Assembly: GCF_900240995.1 (NCBI RefSeq)
Contig: NZ_LT965957.1
Span: 227,176-291,175, forward strand
DNA from: Bacillus sp. Marseille-P3661
GTDB lineage: Bacteria; Bacillota; Bacilli; Bacillales; Bacillaceae_J
Length of the DNA: 64,000 bases
Direction: 5' to 3'
Positions 50,213 to 60,124 of this stretch are shown in pieces. Position numbers and translations under genes: made by a program. The notes under the pieces were generated by a model. It did no database searches and had not been told where the DNA came from. It saw only the letters and a list, made by a program, of their open reading frames with translations. Each line of letters starts with the position of its first letter. The stretch's first letter is position 1.

Positions 50213-52075
50213 TTATAATTTAACTTCCTTATCAACTATGACTGATACTTTTTTGTTCTCTATAATTATAAAAGCAAGCAAAATTGCTATAGCTATAAAG
50301 TCGGTTACCAAACCTTGATGAATAAGTAAAAGCGAACCTATGAGAAGACTAGTACGCTGAATTGTACTCAATTTCCTCTTTGCATACCCCATTAACGCAA
50401 TCGAAAACGAAATAATACCAACTAGGGCTGTAACAATGGACCAAGCAATTAATAGTCCGTTTTCCCCTTGTAGTAACAATGCATTGTTGAATACAAAGTA
50501 GAACGGGATAATATAACACGGAAGTGCTATTTTCAACGCTAGCATGGACGTTTTCACTGGATCAGCTCCAGCAATCGCTGCTCCTGCATATGTTGCCAAT
50601 GCCACCGGTGGCGTAATCATTGACATTGTCCCAAAATAAATAATGAAAAGATGTGCTGCCATCGGTAAAATACCCAACTCTATAATTGCAGGTGCTACAA
50701 GAGTCGCTAACATGATGTAAACTACTGTTGTTGGCATCCCCATTCCAAGAATAATAGACACAACCATTGATAAAACAAGCAGTAGAAAAACATTTTCACC
50801 TGAAATGGTAATCAATACACTAGATAAGCGGTTACCTAAACCTGTCAATGTAAGTACTCCAACAACAATCCCCGCTGCACCTGAGGCAACTGTTAATAGC
50901 ACAACGCTTTCGCCAGCACTTTGTAAAGATTCAATAATCCCTTTAAATGTTAAACGATTTTTAGGTTTTAAAAATCCAACAATTATAACCGATGCAATTC
51001 CTAGCAAACCTGAAAACGTTGGCGAATAGCCATTAAGAAGAAATGAAATTAATATAATAAATGGAATTAAATAATACCATCCATTTTTAATCTCTTTTAA
51101 TATATTTGGTATCTCACTTTTAGGTAACCCTTTTATATTATTCATGGAAGAATAAATATAAATATTCGCTGAAACTGAAATAAAATACATAATCGCAGGT
51201 ATTAGCGCAGCCAACATAACTTGGGAATATGGTATTCCTAAAAAGTCAGCCATAAGGAAAGCAGCAGCACCCATAACAGGCGGCAAAATTTGTCCACCAT
51301 TTGAAGCAACAGCTTCTACTGCCCCAGCCATTTGTGGGCTAAAACCTGTTTTTTTCATAGCTGGTATCGTAATCGTACCAGTAGTTGCTACGTTTGCAAC
51401 CGAACTTCCTGAGATGGATCCCATTAAGGAACTAGAAAGAACAGAGATTTGTCCTACACCACCACGGTATCGTCCTGCAATAGCTTTAGAAATATTAATT
51501 AAGAAATCACCGGTACCAGTTTTTTCAAGAAAGGCACCAAAGATAACAAAGATAACAACATAACGGAACATTGTTGCCAACGGCAATCCATAAAAACCAC
51601 CGCTACTAAGATAAAGACGGTCCATTATGCTAGACCAATCATATCCTCTATGCATAAGCAGCCTTGGTAAATAAGGACCTACAATGGCATATAAGATAAA
51701 AATTACCGCGAGTATCGCCAACGGAAGTCCCACGATACGACGAACAGCTTCTAACAATACAACGAGTGTTATGATCCCCATTATGATTACTGTGGTAGAA
51801 GGTACTCCTGCTTGTAATTGAATTGAATCGTAAAATAAAGATAAATATACACCCGGAACAATACTTCCAATTACTAAGATGAAATCTACTATTTTGAATA
51901 TGAGATTATCAGAACCTTCTTTGAGAGGTTTCGTAATAAACACATAAACAAGGGTTAACATTAAAAATACAGGTAAAATTCGACCCTCTGAACTAAAATG
52001 AAAAATTTGAAAAGCTAAAACTAATACAGAGATGAAGATACAAATGGCAGACGCTATAACAAGATTTTTTTTCAT
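50213..52075 (-). CDS. TRAP transporter fused permease, TAXI type (without adjacent binding protein)
   Basis: The 620-aa DctQM-fused permease has the segments GGQILPPVMGAAAFLMADFLG, the GSISGSSVANVATTGTITIP block and GMGMPTTVVYIMLATLVAPA. It is related to the permease at 21554 but clearly distinct. TAXI-TRAP permeases normally come with a TAXI lipoprotein gene. None lies beside this one, although a short lipoprotein-signal-like frame (52159-52206) is present upstream. It may use the other binding protein or one encoded elsewhere. It is upstream of ubiD and probably co-transcribed with it. Confidence 0.9.
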   Translation of the reverse strand: MKKNLVIASAICIFISVLVLAFQIFHFSSEGRILPVFLMLTLVYVFITKPLKEGSDNLIFKIVDFILVIGSIVPGVYLSLFYDSIQLQAGVPSTTVIIMGIITLVVLLEAVRRIVGLPLAILAVIFILYAIVGPYLPRLLMHRGYDWSSIMDRLYLSSGGFYGLPLATMFRYVVIFVIFGAFLEKTGTGDFLINISKAIAGRYRGGVGQISVLSSSLMGSISGSSVANVATTGTITIPAMKKTGFSPQMAGAVEAVASNGGQILPPVMGAAAFLMADFLGIPYSQVMLAALIPAIMYFISVSANIYIYSSMNNIKGLPKSEIPNILKEIKNGWYYLIPFIILISFLLNGYSPTFSGLLGIASVIIVGFLKPKNRLTFKGIIESLQSAGESVVLLTVASGAAGIVVGVLTLTGLGNRLSSVLITISGENVFLLLVLSMVVSIILGMGMPTTVVYIMLATLVAPAIIELGILPMAAHLFIIYFGTMSMITPPVALATYAGAAIAGADPVKTSMLALKIALPCYIIPFYFVFNNALLLQGENGLLIAWSIVTALVGIISFSIALMGYAKRKLSTIQRTSLLIGSLLLIHQGLVTDFIAIAILLAFIIIENKKVSVIVDKEVKL

Positions 52076-52158
52076 CTGATTATCAACAACTCACTTCCTT
52101 TAGTAGATTTGAAATAAACACTAGCATTCTTTTATTTAATATTACAAGCTTCTGCAAG

Positions 52159-52206
52159 CTAAAAAATACAAATTCCTATAAGTGATAAGCTTTTGTAAAA
52201 TTTCAT
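52159..52206 (-). pseudogene. Possible relic of a TAXI binding-protein signal peptide
   Basis: ATG at 52206 follows GGGGGG at good spacing and opens MKFYKSLSLIGICIF, then stops. One extra T in the T6 run would give ...CIFLAC, a lipobox. The position just upstream of a TRAP permease is where the binding protein gene should be. This is a weak call based on position and composition. Confidence 0.3.
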
Positions 52207-52224
52207 TTGATACGCCCCCCTTTA

Positions 52225-52252
52225 TGTATATCTCAGTGTCAAATAGTTTCAA
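52225..52252 (-). promoter_or_regulatory. Sigma-A promoter of the TRAP-ubiD operon
   Basis: TTGAAA (52247-52252) and TATACA (52225-52230) are 16 nt apart on the minus strand. The region lies just upstream of the relic frame and the permease gene. Confidence 0.45.
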
Positions 52253-52269
52253 ATTTTATAAACGTTGAC

Positions 52270-52286
52270 TTAGTTGCAATAACTAA
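52270..52286. promoter_or_regulatory. Dyad upstream of the TRAP-ubiD promoter, possible LysR site
   Basis: TTAGTT-N5-AACTAA is a perfect dyad that fits the T-N11-A rule of LysR operators and sits directly upstream of the candidate -35 box. The LysR gene at 52505 is next door, so it may act here. Confidence 0.45.
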
Positions 52287-52463
52287 ACAATTAATGATGA
52301 TTTCCGACACATCCCGCCTTCTATAACGAATATTTTGACTATTTTTATTATTGCACATATTTAAAAAACTAACAAATTCAATTTATTCATAGTAGATATA
52401 GAGAAAATCTATATGTTATTACTAGCTATTCATTATTTAAATAACAACCGCTAACAAAAAAAG

Positions 52464-52485
52464 GCTCTCAAAAAAGCTTGAGAGC
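52464..52485 (-). terminator. Terminator after the second LysR gene
   Basis: GCTCTCAA and TTGAGAGC form an 8-bp stem with a 6-nt loop, followed by CTTTTTTTG on the minus strand. Confidence 0.85.
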
Positions 52486-52504
52486 AGTGACTGTTTTAAA
52501 AGTA

Positions 52505-53410
52505 TTAAAATCCAAACAAAGTCTTCGTAGTTTTAATAATCGTTTGCTTTATTTCCTCAGTTAAATCTAAACCAAATAGTATATATATAGATGTTTGTGG
52601 AAGTAACTCTTCTAATGAAATTTCTACTAATGTTCCCCTTCCTAAATCCTCTTTAACCATATTATGTTGAAGGAAGGCAACACCTAATCCTTTTTGAACC
52701 ATCATCTTAATCCAACTTAAATTATCGATTTCAACTTTTTTATAGTCAGATAGTTGATTGTTTTCTAAAAACGACTCAATTATTTTTGTAGATAATAAAT
52801 CCCGGTCATAAATTATAATTCTTTCATTCATTAATTCTCCAACACAAATTCTATTTTTTTTAGCTAATCTATGGTCAGGACTACATACTAGGATGTTTTT
52901 TTCATCAACAATATGAATTGGATCAAATTCTCGATATTTGTTTATAGCTTCGTGTGTGGAATATATAAATCCAATATCAACTTCATGTCTCTGTATTCCG
53001 TCTATAGTACTTTGGACCATATTTTTCGGAAAAATATTTACTGCAAATTCTAATGATGGAAAATCGCTATAAAGAGTTCCCAAAATTTCTGGCATAATGT
53101 CCATTCCCATATGATTAGGACAGGATATATTAATTTTCCGTTGCTCTAACTCATTATCTAATGCAACACATCCCTGTTGGATTAGCTTATAAGCTTCCTT
53201 AAAATAAGGAAAGACCTTTTCACCGTATGTAGTTAATTTTACCTTTTTACCCTCAACTCGAGTAAATAAAGGCTTCTTTAATTCCTTTTCTAGCTGTTGA
53301 ATACGTACGCTAATTGACGGTTGTGATATATATAATTGTTCACTTGCTGCAGAAAAACTCCCAGTTTCCACTATTTTCAAAAAGGCTTCTATATACTTCA
53401 ATTCTACCAT
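52505..53410 (-). CDS. LysR family transcriptional regulator near the UbiD-TRAP genes
   Basis: The 301-aa protein has the helix-turn-helix FSAASEQLYISQPSISVRIQQLEKEL near the N-terminus and a substrate-binding domain from about 90. Start ATG at 53410 is chosen because the family N-terminus MVELKYIEAFLKIVETGSFS begins there, with GGGAG 11 nt upstream. It follows the AEC carrier gene by 53 nt and is followed by a terminator. It may regulate the TRAP-ubiD operon through the dyad at 52270, or the AEC carrier. Confidence 0.88.
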   Translation of the reverse strand: MVELKYIEAFLKIVETGSFSAASEQLYISQPSISVRIQQLEKELKKPLFTRVEGKKVKLTTYGEKVFPYFKEAYKLIQQGCVALDNELEQRKINISCPNHMGMDIMPEILGTLYSDFPSLEFAVNIFPKNMVQSTIDGIQRHEVDIGFIYSTHEAINKYREFDPIHIVDEKNILVCSPDHRLAKKNRICVGELMNERIIIYDRDLLSTKIIESFLENNQLSDYKKVEIDNLSWIKMMVQKGLGVAFLQHNMVKEDLGRGTLVEISLEELLPQTSIYILFGLDLTEEIKQTIIKTTKTLFGF

Positions 53411-53463
53411 ATATATCCGAACTCCCTTCCTTTTTGAAATAATAATGCAGCTCACTCTTTTTC

Positions 53464-54399
53464 CTATATCCAAATACTACCGATAAAGAAAATTAGAGGT
53501 ATTGTTAAAAGAGATAGTAGGTTCGTAAATAATGTGTTCATAACCCCGTAATTTTCATCGGCATTATAGAGCGCTAAAATGATTGATGCAGATGTAACTG
53601 CCGGCATTGCCATCTCAACTAGTAATACTTGTTCAACTTCGTTGGATAACGATAGCATAGAAAGTGCAATGACACCTAGCAATGGAAAAATAAGTAGTTT
53701 AAATGTCACGGGAATTGCAATGAGTTTAGCTGATATCTTTTTCTTTTCCCTAATTATGGTCATCGTTAACATTCCGATATAAAACATTGCTAACGGGCTA
53801 GATGCACCTGCAAGTGTAGCAGTTACGTCCTTAATAAAGAAACCCGGATTAATTTGAAAAACAGTAATCGTTAAACCGATTACAACTGCTACATTAGGAA
53901 CTGAAATCATCGATTTTAGATTGTTTAGCGTGAGTTTAGTCTTCCCGCGGATCATTAACGCCCCCACTGTCCAAAGGGTTAAAGACATCCCTGCATCAAA
54001 TACAGCAGCAAAAACAGCTCCTTTTGCACCAAATAAGGCTGCACAAAATGGAATACCAATTAATCCAGTATTTCCAAAAATGGCTAAGAAACCTGTCTCA
54101 CGGGCCTTAAGTGAATCTAATCCTATAGACTTTCCAAAAATATAACCTAATAATAAACCGGCTAAATTAAAGATTAAAGAAAATATAAAGATCATAACGA
54201 TCTGCTGCATTAAATGATCGTCAATTTCCACTTGTAGAAATCCGTGTAAAATAATAGCTGGTAATGCAATATTAATAATAACAAAGATCATGAACTTTCT
54301 TACATCAGCTGAAAACGAAATTTTATAAGTTAAAAACATACCTATTCCTAATAAAACTGCTAATCTCATAATCGTTACTAATAATACAGAATAATCCAT
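53464..54399 (-). CDS. AEC (auxin efflux carrier) family transporter
   Basis: The protein of about 311 aa has ten membrane segments in two repeats, with the conserved FGNTGLIGIPFCAALFG region near 115. Bacterial AEC members include malate and malonate transporters (MleP, MdcF), so a dicarboxylate or monocarboxylate substrate is plausible. ATG at 54399 follows AAGGAAGGG and lies just after the pyc terminator. It probably forms a unit with the following LysR gene. Confidence 0.9.
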   Translation of the reverse strand: MDYSVLLVTIMRLAVLLGIGMFLTYKISFSADVRKFMIFVIINIALPAIILHGFLQVEIDDHLMQQIVMIFIFSLIFNLAGLLLGYIFGKSIGLDSLKARETGFLAIFGNTGLIGIPFCAALFGAKGAVFAAVFDAGMSLTLWTVGALMIRGKTKLTLNNLKSMISVPNVAVVIGLTITVFQINPGFFIKDVTATLAGASSPLAMFYIGMLTMTIIREKKKISAKLIAIPVTFKLLIFPLLGVIALSMLSLSNEVEQVLLVEMAMPAVTSASIILALYNADENYGVMNTLFTNLLSLLTIPLIFFIGSIWI

Positions 54400-54420
54400 A
54401 TATCCCTTCCTTTCTTCAAC

Positions 54421-54449
54421 AGTAAAAATGCTCTGCTGTTGACAGAGCA
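54421..54449 (-). terminator. Terminator after pyc
   Basis: TGCTCTG and CAGAGCA form a 7-bp perfect stem with a 7-nt loop, followed by TTTTTACTG on the minus strand. Confidence 0.75.
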
Positions 54450-54469
54450 CTTTCACCTGTATATCAATC

Positions 54470-57400
54470 TTAAAATTCTAGTAATAAATCCCCTGTTTGG
54501 ATCGCATCACCATTCACGACATGAATATCTTTCACTACACCGTCAAATGGGGCTTGAACCGTTGTTTCCATTTTCATCGCTTCGGTAATGATCAGGTGAT
54601 CACCTTTCTTAACCTTTTCGCCTTTTTCAACAAGAACCTTAATAACAGTTCCAGGCATAGTAGCACCTATATGATTTTCATTTCCTTTTTGTGCTTTCTG
54701 TTTTACAGCTGTCTCTGATTTCACATTGTTATCTTTAATAACAACTTCTCGCGGTTGACCGTTCAATTCAAAATAAACGACCCTTGTGCCATCATGCTGT
54801 GGCGCTCCAACAGATACAAGTTTAACAATCAATGTTTTACCTTGTTCAATCTCAATTTGAATTTCTTCTCCTAAGCGTAAACCATAGAAGAATGATAATG
54901 TATCAAGTACAGATAGGTTTCCATATTGATCATTATATTCCTGATATTCATCAAAAACTTTTGGATAAAGAACATAGCTTATAACTTCATTTTCTGATAC
55001 TTCACGATTTAGTTTATTTGTTAGTTCAGCCTTTATCTTTGAAAAATCAACAGGCTCTAATTTTTCTCCTGGACGCACTGTAATTGCTTCACGTCCCTTT
55101 AGAATAATCTTTTGTAGTTCAGCAGGGAATCCTTGATATGGCTGTCCTAGAAATCCTTGAAAGAATTCTACAACCGAATCTGGAAAATCAAGTGAATTTC
55201 CACGCTCATAAATATCCTCTTCTGTAATATCATTTTGTACCATGAATAAGGCCATATCACCAACAACTTTGGATGAAGGTGTAACCTTTACAACATCACC
55301 GAACATATCATTTACTTTACGATAGGTTCTTTTTACTTCATCCCAGCGACCTTCTAAGCCGACTGCTTTTGCTTGCTGTTGAAGATTGCTGTATTGTCCG
55401 CCTGGCATTTCATGCATATATATTTCTGGATGAGGTGCTAACATGCCTGATTCAAAATCTTTATAATATTTACGAACATCTTCCCAGTAGTGTGTTAACT
55501 TTTCCATTGATTCAATATCAACAAGCGGTTGACGCTTATTCCCCTGTAATGCATAGTACAACGTGTTACCGCTTGGTTGTGAGGTTAAACCTGCCATTGA
55601 ACTCATTGCCACATCAACAATGTCGACGCCTGCTTCAATAGCCTTCACATATGTCATAATGCCATTGCCGCTTGTATCGTGTGTATGCAAATGAATTGGA
55701 ATATTCACAGTTTCTTTTAAAGCCGATATTAACGAATATGCAGCCTGCGGTTTTAATAAACCGGCCATATCTTTAATTCCTAAAATATGTGCCCCAGCAT
55801 TTTCAAGCTCTTTTGCCATGTTTTTATAATAATCTAAGTTATATTTAACACGGCTGGTATCTAGAATATCACCTGCATAACAAATAGATGCTTCTGCAAT
55901 TTTGCCTGTATCTCTTACTGCCTCAATGGCTGGAATCATACCAGTAACCCAGTTTAGGCTATCAAAAATTCTAAAAACATCAATCCCGGAATCAGCTGAA
56001 CGAGAAACAAATTCCTTTATTACATTATCAGGATAGTTCTTGTAACCTACTGCATTTGATGCTCTTAATAGCATTTGAAACAAGATGTTTGGAGCCTTTT
56101 CGCGTAAAATTTCCAAACGTTCCCATGGGTCTTCTTTTAAGAATCGATAACTCACGTCGAAGGTTGCACCGCCCCACATTTCCAATGAAAATAAGTTTGG
56201 CAATAGACGAGCGGTTGGCTCAGCAATTTCTTTTAGATCTTTAGTTCGTACACGAGTAGCTAACAGCGATTGATGTGCATCCCTAAATGTAGTATCAGTT
56301 AGTAAAACTTCTGGCTGCTCCTTAATCCAGTTCGTTAAACCCTCAGGACCTTTTTCATCAAGTATTTGTTTAGTACCATATGGTATTGGTTCAAGTGTAC
56401 TTACCTTTGGAATACGTGGTTTTGGTAATAAAGGTTTTTTCTGCTTTTGCACACCGCTAAATCCATTAACAACAGTTGTACCAATGTAAGATAATAATTT
56501 TGTACCACGGTCCAATTTTTTAGGAAACTCAAAGAGCTCTGGTGTAGTATCAATGAAAGACGTATTATACCTCCCACTTAAAAAACTTTCATGTGTCATA
56601 ACATTTTCTAAGAACGGAATGTTCGTCTTTATTCCACGGATTCTGAATTCTTTCAAGTTACGAACCATTTTTTTCGCAGCATTTTCATATGTCAATGCCC
56701 ATGTTGATAGTTTAACAAGCAAAGAATCATAATGAGGTGTAATGACTGATCCTTGGAAACCATTACCTGCATCCAAGCGAACACCAAAGCCACCACCTGA
56801 ACGATATGCCATAATCTTACCTGTATCAGGCATAAAGTTATTTTCGGGATCCTCTGTTGTAACACGCGACTGAATTGCATAGCCATTTGCGATAATTTTA
56901 TCTTGTTGTGGAATGCCTACCACAGCTCCATGTAGACTATTTCCCGCCGCTATCAAAATTTGTGATTGAACAATATCAATACCAGTAATCATTTCTGTAA
57001 TTGTATGTTCTACTTGCACACGCGGATTCACTTCAATGAAATAGAAATCATTTTCTGTAACTAAAAACTCTACTGTACCTGCATTTAAGTAGTTAACATT
57101 TTTCATTAATTTAACAGCTGCATCACAAATGTTCATCCGCAATTCTTCAGATAAGGACACACTTGGTGCAACTTCAACTACTTTTTGATGGCGTCTTTGA
57201 ACAGAACAATCTCTTTCATATAAGTGAACAATATTACCTTCATGGTCTCCTAGAATTTGCACTTCAATATGTTTAGGATTTTCAATTAATTTTTCAACAT
57301 AAACATCATCTTGTCCAAACGCTGCTTTTGCCTCCGATTTAGCTCGGTTAAAGTTTTCAACTAATTCTTCTTCATTTCGCACAATACGCATGCCGCGACC

Positions 57401-57913
57401 ACCGCCACCTAAAGCAGCTTTGATCATAATTGGATAACCATGCTGTGCACAAAATGCTTTTACTTCTTCTGTACTTGCAACAGGTCCATTTGTACCAGGA
57501 ATAACAGGTATATTCGCTAACTGAGCTTGTTCTCTTGCTTTAACTTTATCACCAAACATTTCGAGGTGTTTAGGTTCTGGACCTATTAACACAATCCCTT
57601 CCTCTTGGCAACGCTTAGCAAATTGAATATTCTCTGATAAAAAACCATATCCAGGATGAATTGCGTCCACATCATTTGCTTTTGCAATTTCTAGAATACC
57701 TTCAATATCTAAATAAGCATCAATCGGTTTTTTATCCTTTCCCACTAGGTAAGCTTCATCCGCTTTATAGCGATGGTATGAGCCTGTATCTTCCTTGGAG
57801 TAAATTGCTACAGTACGTATATCCAGTTCAGTACATGCCCGGAAAATCCGAATGGCAATTTCTCCTCTGTTAGCTACAAGAACTTTATTAATTTTTCTCT
57901 GATTTAAAGTCAC
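54470..57913 (-). CDS. pyc: Pyruvate carboxylase
   Basis: The 1147-aa biotin enzyme carboxylates pyruvate to oxaloacetate for anaplerosis. The order is the biotin carboxylase domain (about 8-460, ATP-grasp motif KAALGGGGRGMRIV), the carboxyltransferase TIM barrel (about 530-830, TDTTFRDAHQSLLATR), the PYC_OADA domain, and the biotinyl domain at the end with EAMKMET, where the Lys is biotinylated. Length equals B. subtilis PycA. The start is GTG at 57913 behind AGGAGGAAG. It is the only gene of its transcript and is not obviously linked to the flanking catabolic genes, although it fits their pyruvate output. Confidence 0.97.
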   Translation of the reverse strand: MTLNQRKINKVLVANRGEIAIRIFRACTELDIRTVAIYSKEDTGSYHRYKADEAYLVGKDKKPIDAYLDIEGILEIAKANDVDAIHPGYGFLSENIQFAKRCQEEGIVLIGPEPKHLEMFGDKVKAREQAQLANIPVIPGTNGPVASTEEVKAFCAQHGYPIMIKAALGGGGRGMRIVRNEEELVENFNRAKSEAKAAFGQDDVYVEKLIENPKHIEVQILGDHEGNIVHLYERDCSVQRRHQKVVEVAPSVSLSEELRMNICDAAVKLMKNVNYLNAGTVEFLVTENDFYFIEVNPRVQVEHTITEMITGIDIVQSQILIAAGNSLHGAVVGIPQQDKIIANGYAIQSRVTTEDPENNFMPDTGKIMAYRSGGGFGVRLDAGNGFQGSVITPHYDSLLVKLSTWALTYENAAKKMVRNLKEFRIRGIKTNIPFLENVMTHESFLSGRYNTSFIDTTPELFEFPKKLDRGTKLLSYIGTTVVNGFSGVQKQKKPLLPKPRIPKVSTLEPIPYGTKQILDEKGPEGLTNWIKEQPEVLLTDTTFRDAHQSLLATRVRTKDLKEIAEPTARLLPNLFSLEMWGGATFDVSYRFLKEDPWERLEILREKAPNILFQMLLRASNAVGYKNYPDNVIKEFVSRSADSGIDVFRIFDSLNWVTGMIPAIEAVRDTGKIAEASICYAGDILDTSRVKYNLDYYKNMAKELENAGAHILGIKDMAGLLKPQAAYSLISALKETVNIPIHLHTHDTSGNGIMTYVKAIEAGVDIVDVAMSSMAGLTSQPSGNTLYYALQGNKRQPLVDIESMEKLTHYWEDVRKYYKDFESGMLAPHPEIYMHEMPGGQYSNLQQQAKAVGLEGRWDEVKRTYRKVNDMFGDVVKVTPSSKVVGDMALFMVQNDITEEDIYERGNSLDFPDSVVEFFQGFLGQPYQGFPAELQKIILKGREAITVRPGEKLEPVDFSKIKAELTNKLNREVSENEVISYVLYPKVFDEYQEYNDQYGNLSVLDTLSFFYGLRLGEEIQIEIEQGKTLIVKLVSVGAPQHDGTRVVYFELNGQPREVVIKDNNVKSETAVKQKAQKGNENHIGATMPGTVIKVLVEKGEKVKKGDHLIITEAMKMETTVQAPFDGVVKDIHVVNGDAIQTGDLLLEF

Positions 57914-58077
57914 TTAACTTCCTCCTAACCATTTTAGTATTTCTATTTTTAAATAAGTCATTATCTTCATTAAAGTTTAAATAGTGTATTTAAACTGAAT
58001 TTTCGGATTTTTGGGAGCGCAATGATATTATAACTTAAATGTTGTGTTTTTCCTTTAGATTTTCAAAAAATATATAT

Positions 58078-58121
58078 TTCACCGCAATAAGGACTATTCA
58101 TTTAATCCATATCACGGTGAA
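58078..58121 (-). terminator. Terminator after dctM
   Basis: TTCACCG and CGGTGAA pair, with a further inner stem (ATATGGA with TCCTTAT, one mismatch), followed by ATATATATTTTTTG on the minus strand. It ends the dctPQM operon before pyc. Confidence 0.75.
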
Positions 58122-58167
58122 TTATCCCGTCTCATTGGTTTTACCCTTCTTTCAAACTTTTTGCGAT

Positions 58168-59475
58168 TTAATCATTCGTTAAATTTGGCAAAAATGTAAC
58201 TATTTCTGGGAAAATGATTAGAATAACAGTAAAAACTGCCATTGCTATAACCGCTGGGACAACACCTTTAAAGATCTTTTCAATCGGTACATCTTTAACA
58301 ACCCCACTAATAATATAAACACTTAACCCTAGCGGTGGTGTTAAGACACCTATATTAATAACCATTACCATGATGATTCCAAACCATAATCCATCAAATC
58401 CTATCTGGGTAATGATTGGATAAACGATTGGCAAAGTTAGAACCATAATAGCAATTCCTTCTAAAAACATTCCCAAAATTAAGTAAACAATTAAAATCAT
58501 CGCTAAAATGATGTATGGAGAAACATCAAGTGATGTAACCTTTTCAGTCATTGTCATCGGAATTTGACTTAAAGCTAAAAATCTACCAAAAAGTGAAGCT
58601 CCAATTAAGATTAAAAACAGCATAACAGATAAACGGATTGTCTCGTCTAATGAGTCCAATAATTTAGCCCAAGATAATCGTTTTGAAACTAATGTTATTA
58701 TAAAAGCACCCATTGCTCCTATTCCACCAGCTTCACTAGGTGTAAAAATCCCTAAATAAATTCCACCAATACTAATAATGAATATTAATAGAAATGGCCA
58801 TACACTGCTTAATGATTTTACCTTTTCACCCATTACAGCAGGTTCTTGTTGTCTTGGAGCTATTGAAGGATTCATTCGTACTTGAATGTTAATCATGATA
58901 ATAAAAACTAACGTCATTAAAATTCCAGGTACTAATCCCCCAATTAATAATGGACCTATCGGTTCCGATGTAAGTGCTCCGTAAAGGATTAAAATTACAC
59001 TTGGCGGAATAAGGACACCTAATGTACCACCTGCAGCTACGGCTGCTGTTGAAAATGTTGTTTTATAATTGTACTTATTCATTTCTGGGATCGCAATTTT
59101 TGCAAGCGTTGCTGTCGTTGCATTTGATGAACCAGAAATAGCTGCAAAGATAGAACTTGCACCAATTGTTGCAATTGCTAAACCGCCGCGAAAATGGCCA
59201 ATCCATTTATCAACAGCATTAAATAGGTCACTTCCCAAACCAGTATTGGACATAAACATACCCATCAAAATGAATAGGGGAATTACACTTAAACTATAGC
59301 TATTTGCTGTGCCAAATGCTGATGGTCCTAACTGTGCTAAACCTACATCCCAACCATTTAGTAAAGATACGCCTACAAATCCGACTAGGAATAACGATAA
59401 TCCAACAGATACTCTTAATAGAATAAGGATAAGTAAAACAACAACACCCAATGCTCCAATCATTTCAGGACTCAT
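58168..59475 (-). CDS. dctM: TRAP transporter large permease DctM
   Basis: The 435-aa protein has about twelve membrane segments with the DctM blocks GASSIFAAISGSSNATTATLAKIAIPEM, the GGTLGVLIPPSVILILYG motif and PSEAGGIGAMGAF. It is the translocation subunit of a Na+-coupled TRAP system of the DctP type. It overlaps dctQ by 4 nt (ATGA). The substrate is likely an aromatic or dicarboxylic acid, given the catabolic neighbours. Confidence 0.95.
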   Translation of the reverse strand: MSPEMIGALGVVVLLILILLRVSVGLSLFLVGFVGVSLLNGWDVGLAQLGPSAFGTANSYSLSVIPLFILMGMFMSNTGLGSDLFNAVDKWIGHFRGGLAIATIGASSIFAAISGSSNATTATLAKIAIPEMNKYNYKTTFSTAAVAAGGTLGVLIPPSVILILYGALTSEPIGPLLIGGLVPGILMTLVFIIMINIQVRMNPSIAPRQQEPAVMGEKVKSLSSVWPFLLIFIISIGGIYLGIFTPSEAGGIGAMGAFIITLVSKRLSWAKLLDSLDETIRLSVMLFLILIGASLFGRFLALSQIPMTMTEKVTSLDVSPYIILAMILIVYLILGMFLEGIAIMVLTLPIVYPIITQIGFDGLWFGIIMVMVINIGVLTPPLGLSVYIISGVVKDVPIEKIFKGVVPAVIAMAVFTVILIIFPEIVTFLPNLTND

Positions 59476-60026
59476 GCCTGCACCACCTTTAAAATAGACT
59501 TAACGATGTCAAGGATAAACGTAAGCGTAAACAATATTGCTCCGATGGCAGCAAATATAGTAAAGAAGTATAACTGTAAGCTTAAGTCCCCGGTTAACTC
59601 ACCACTAGCCATTAAACGTTTTGTGTATTCAAATAATTGCCATGATGTTAAACATAAAAGAACAAAGATGATCGAAGAAGAAACAATATTTAAGATTTCC
59701 TGGGCCTTAGCTGGAAACTTATTTGTTAAAAAATCGATTTCAATATGATCTTTCGTTATTTGTGTCATACCTAAACTAAAAAATACAATCAGGGCAAGTG
59801 CCAATCCTGTTAACTCAAACGCACCTGTAATTGGCTTATTAAAAAAATATCTTCCTGCAACATCAGCAGTCGTTAATAACATCATCAAGAAGAGAATCAC
59901 ACTTGATACTTTGTGAGCAATATGATTCAACAAGTATATAATTCTATAAATTTTATTAGTATCTTTTCCCCAAGGAATCTCTGCTCTAGCTTTTGCAGTA
60001 ACATCCACATTTGTTTCCGTTTTCAT
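59472..60026 (-). CDS. dctQ: TRAP transporter small permease DctQ
   Basis: The 184-aa protein has four membrane segments, the family pattern FNKPITGAFELTGLALALIVFFSLGM and a hydrophilic N-terminus. It partners DctM. ATG at 60026 is set by GAGGTG 8 nt upstream. It lies between dctP and dctM. Confidence 0.93.
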   Translation of the reverse strand: MKTETNVDVTAKARAEIPWGKDTNKIYRIIYLLNHIAHKVSSVILFLMMLLTTADVAGRYFFNKPITGAFELTGLALALIVFFSLGMTQITKDHIEIDFLTNKFPAKAQEILNIVSSSIIFVLLCLTSWQLFEYTKRLMASGELTGDLSLQLYFFTIFAAIGAILFTLTFILDIVKSILKVVQA

Positions 60027-60124
60027 AGTTTTCACCTCAAGATAGATAGATATATAATAAAACTTGGCTGCGCCCGTATAACTTGACGCTATGCCAAGTC
60101 TTATTTAAAAACACTTTACAGTGA

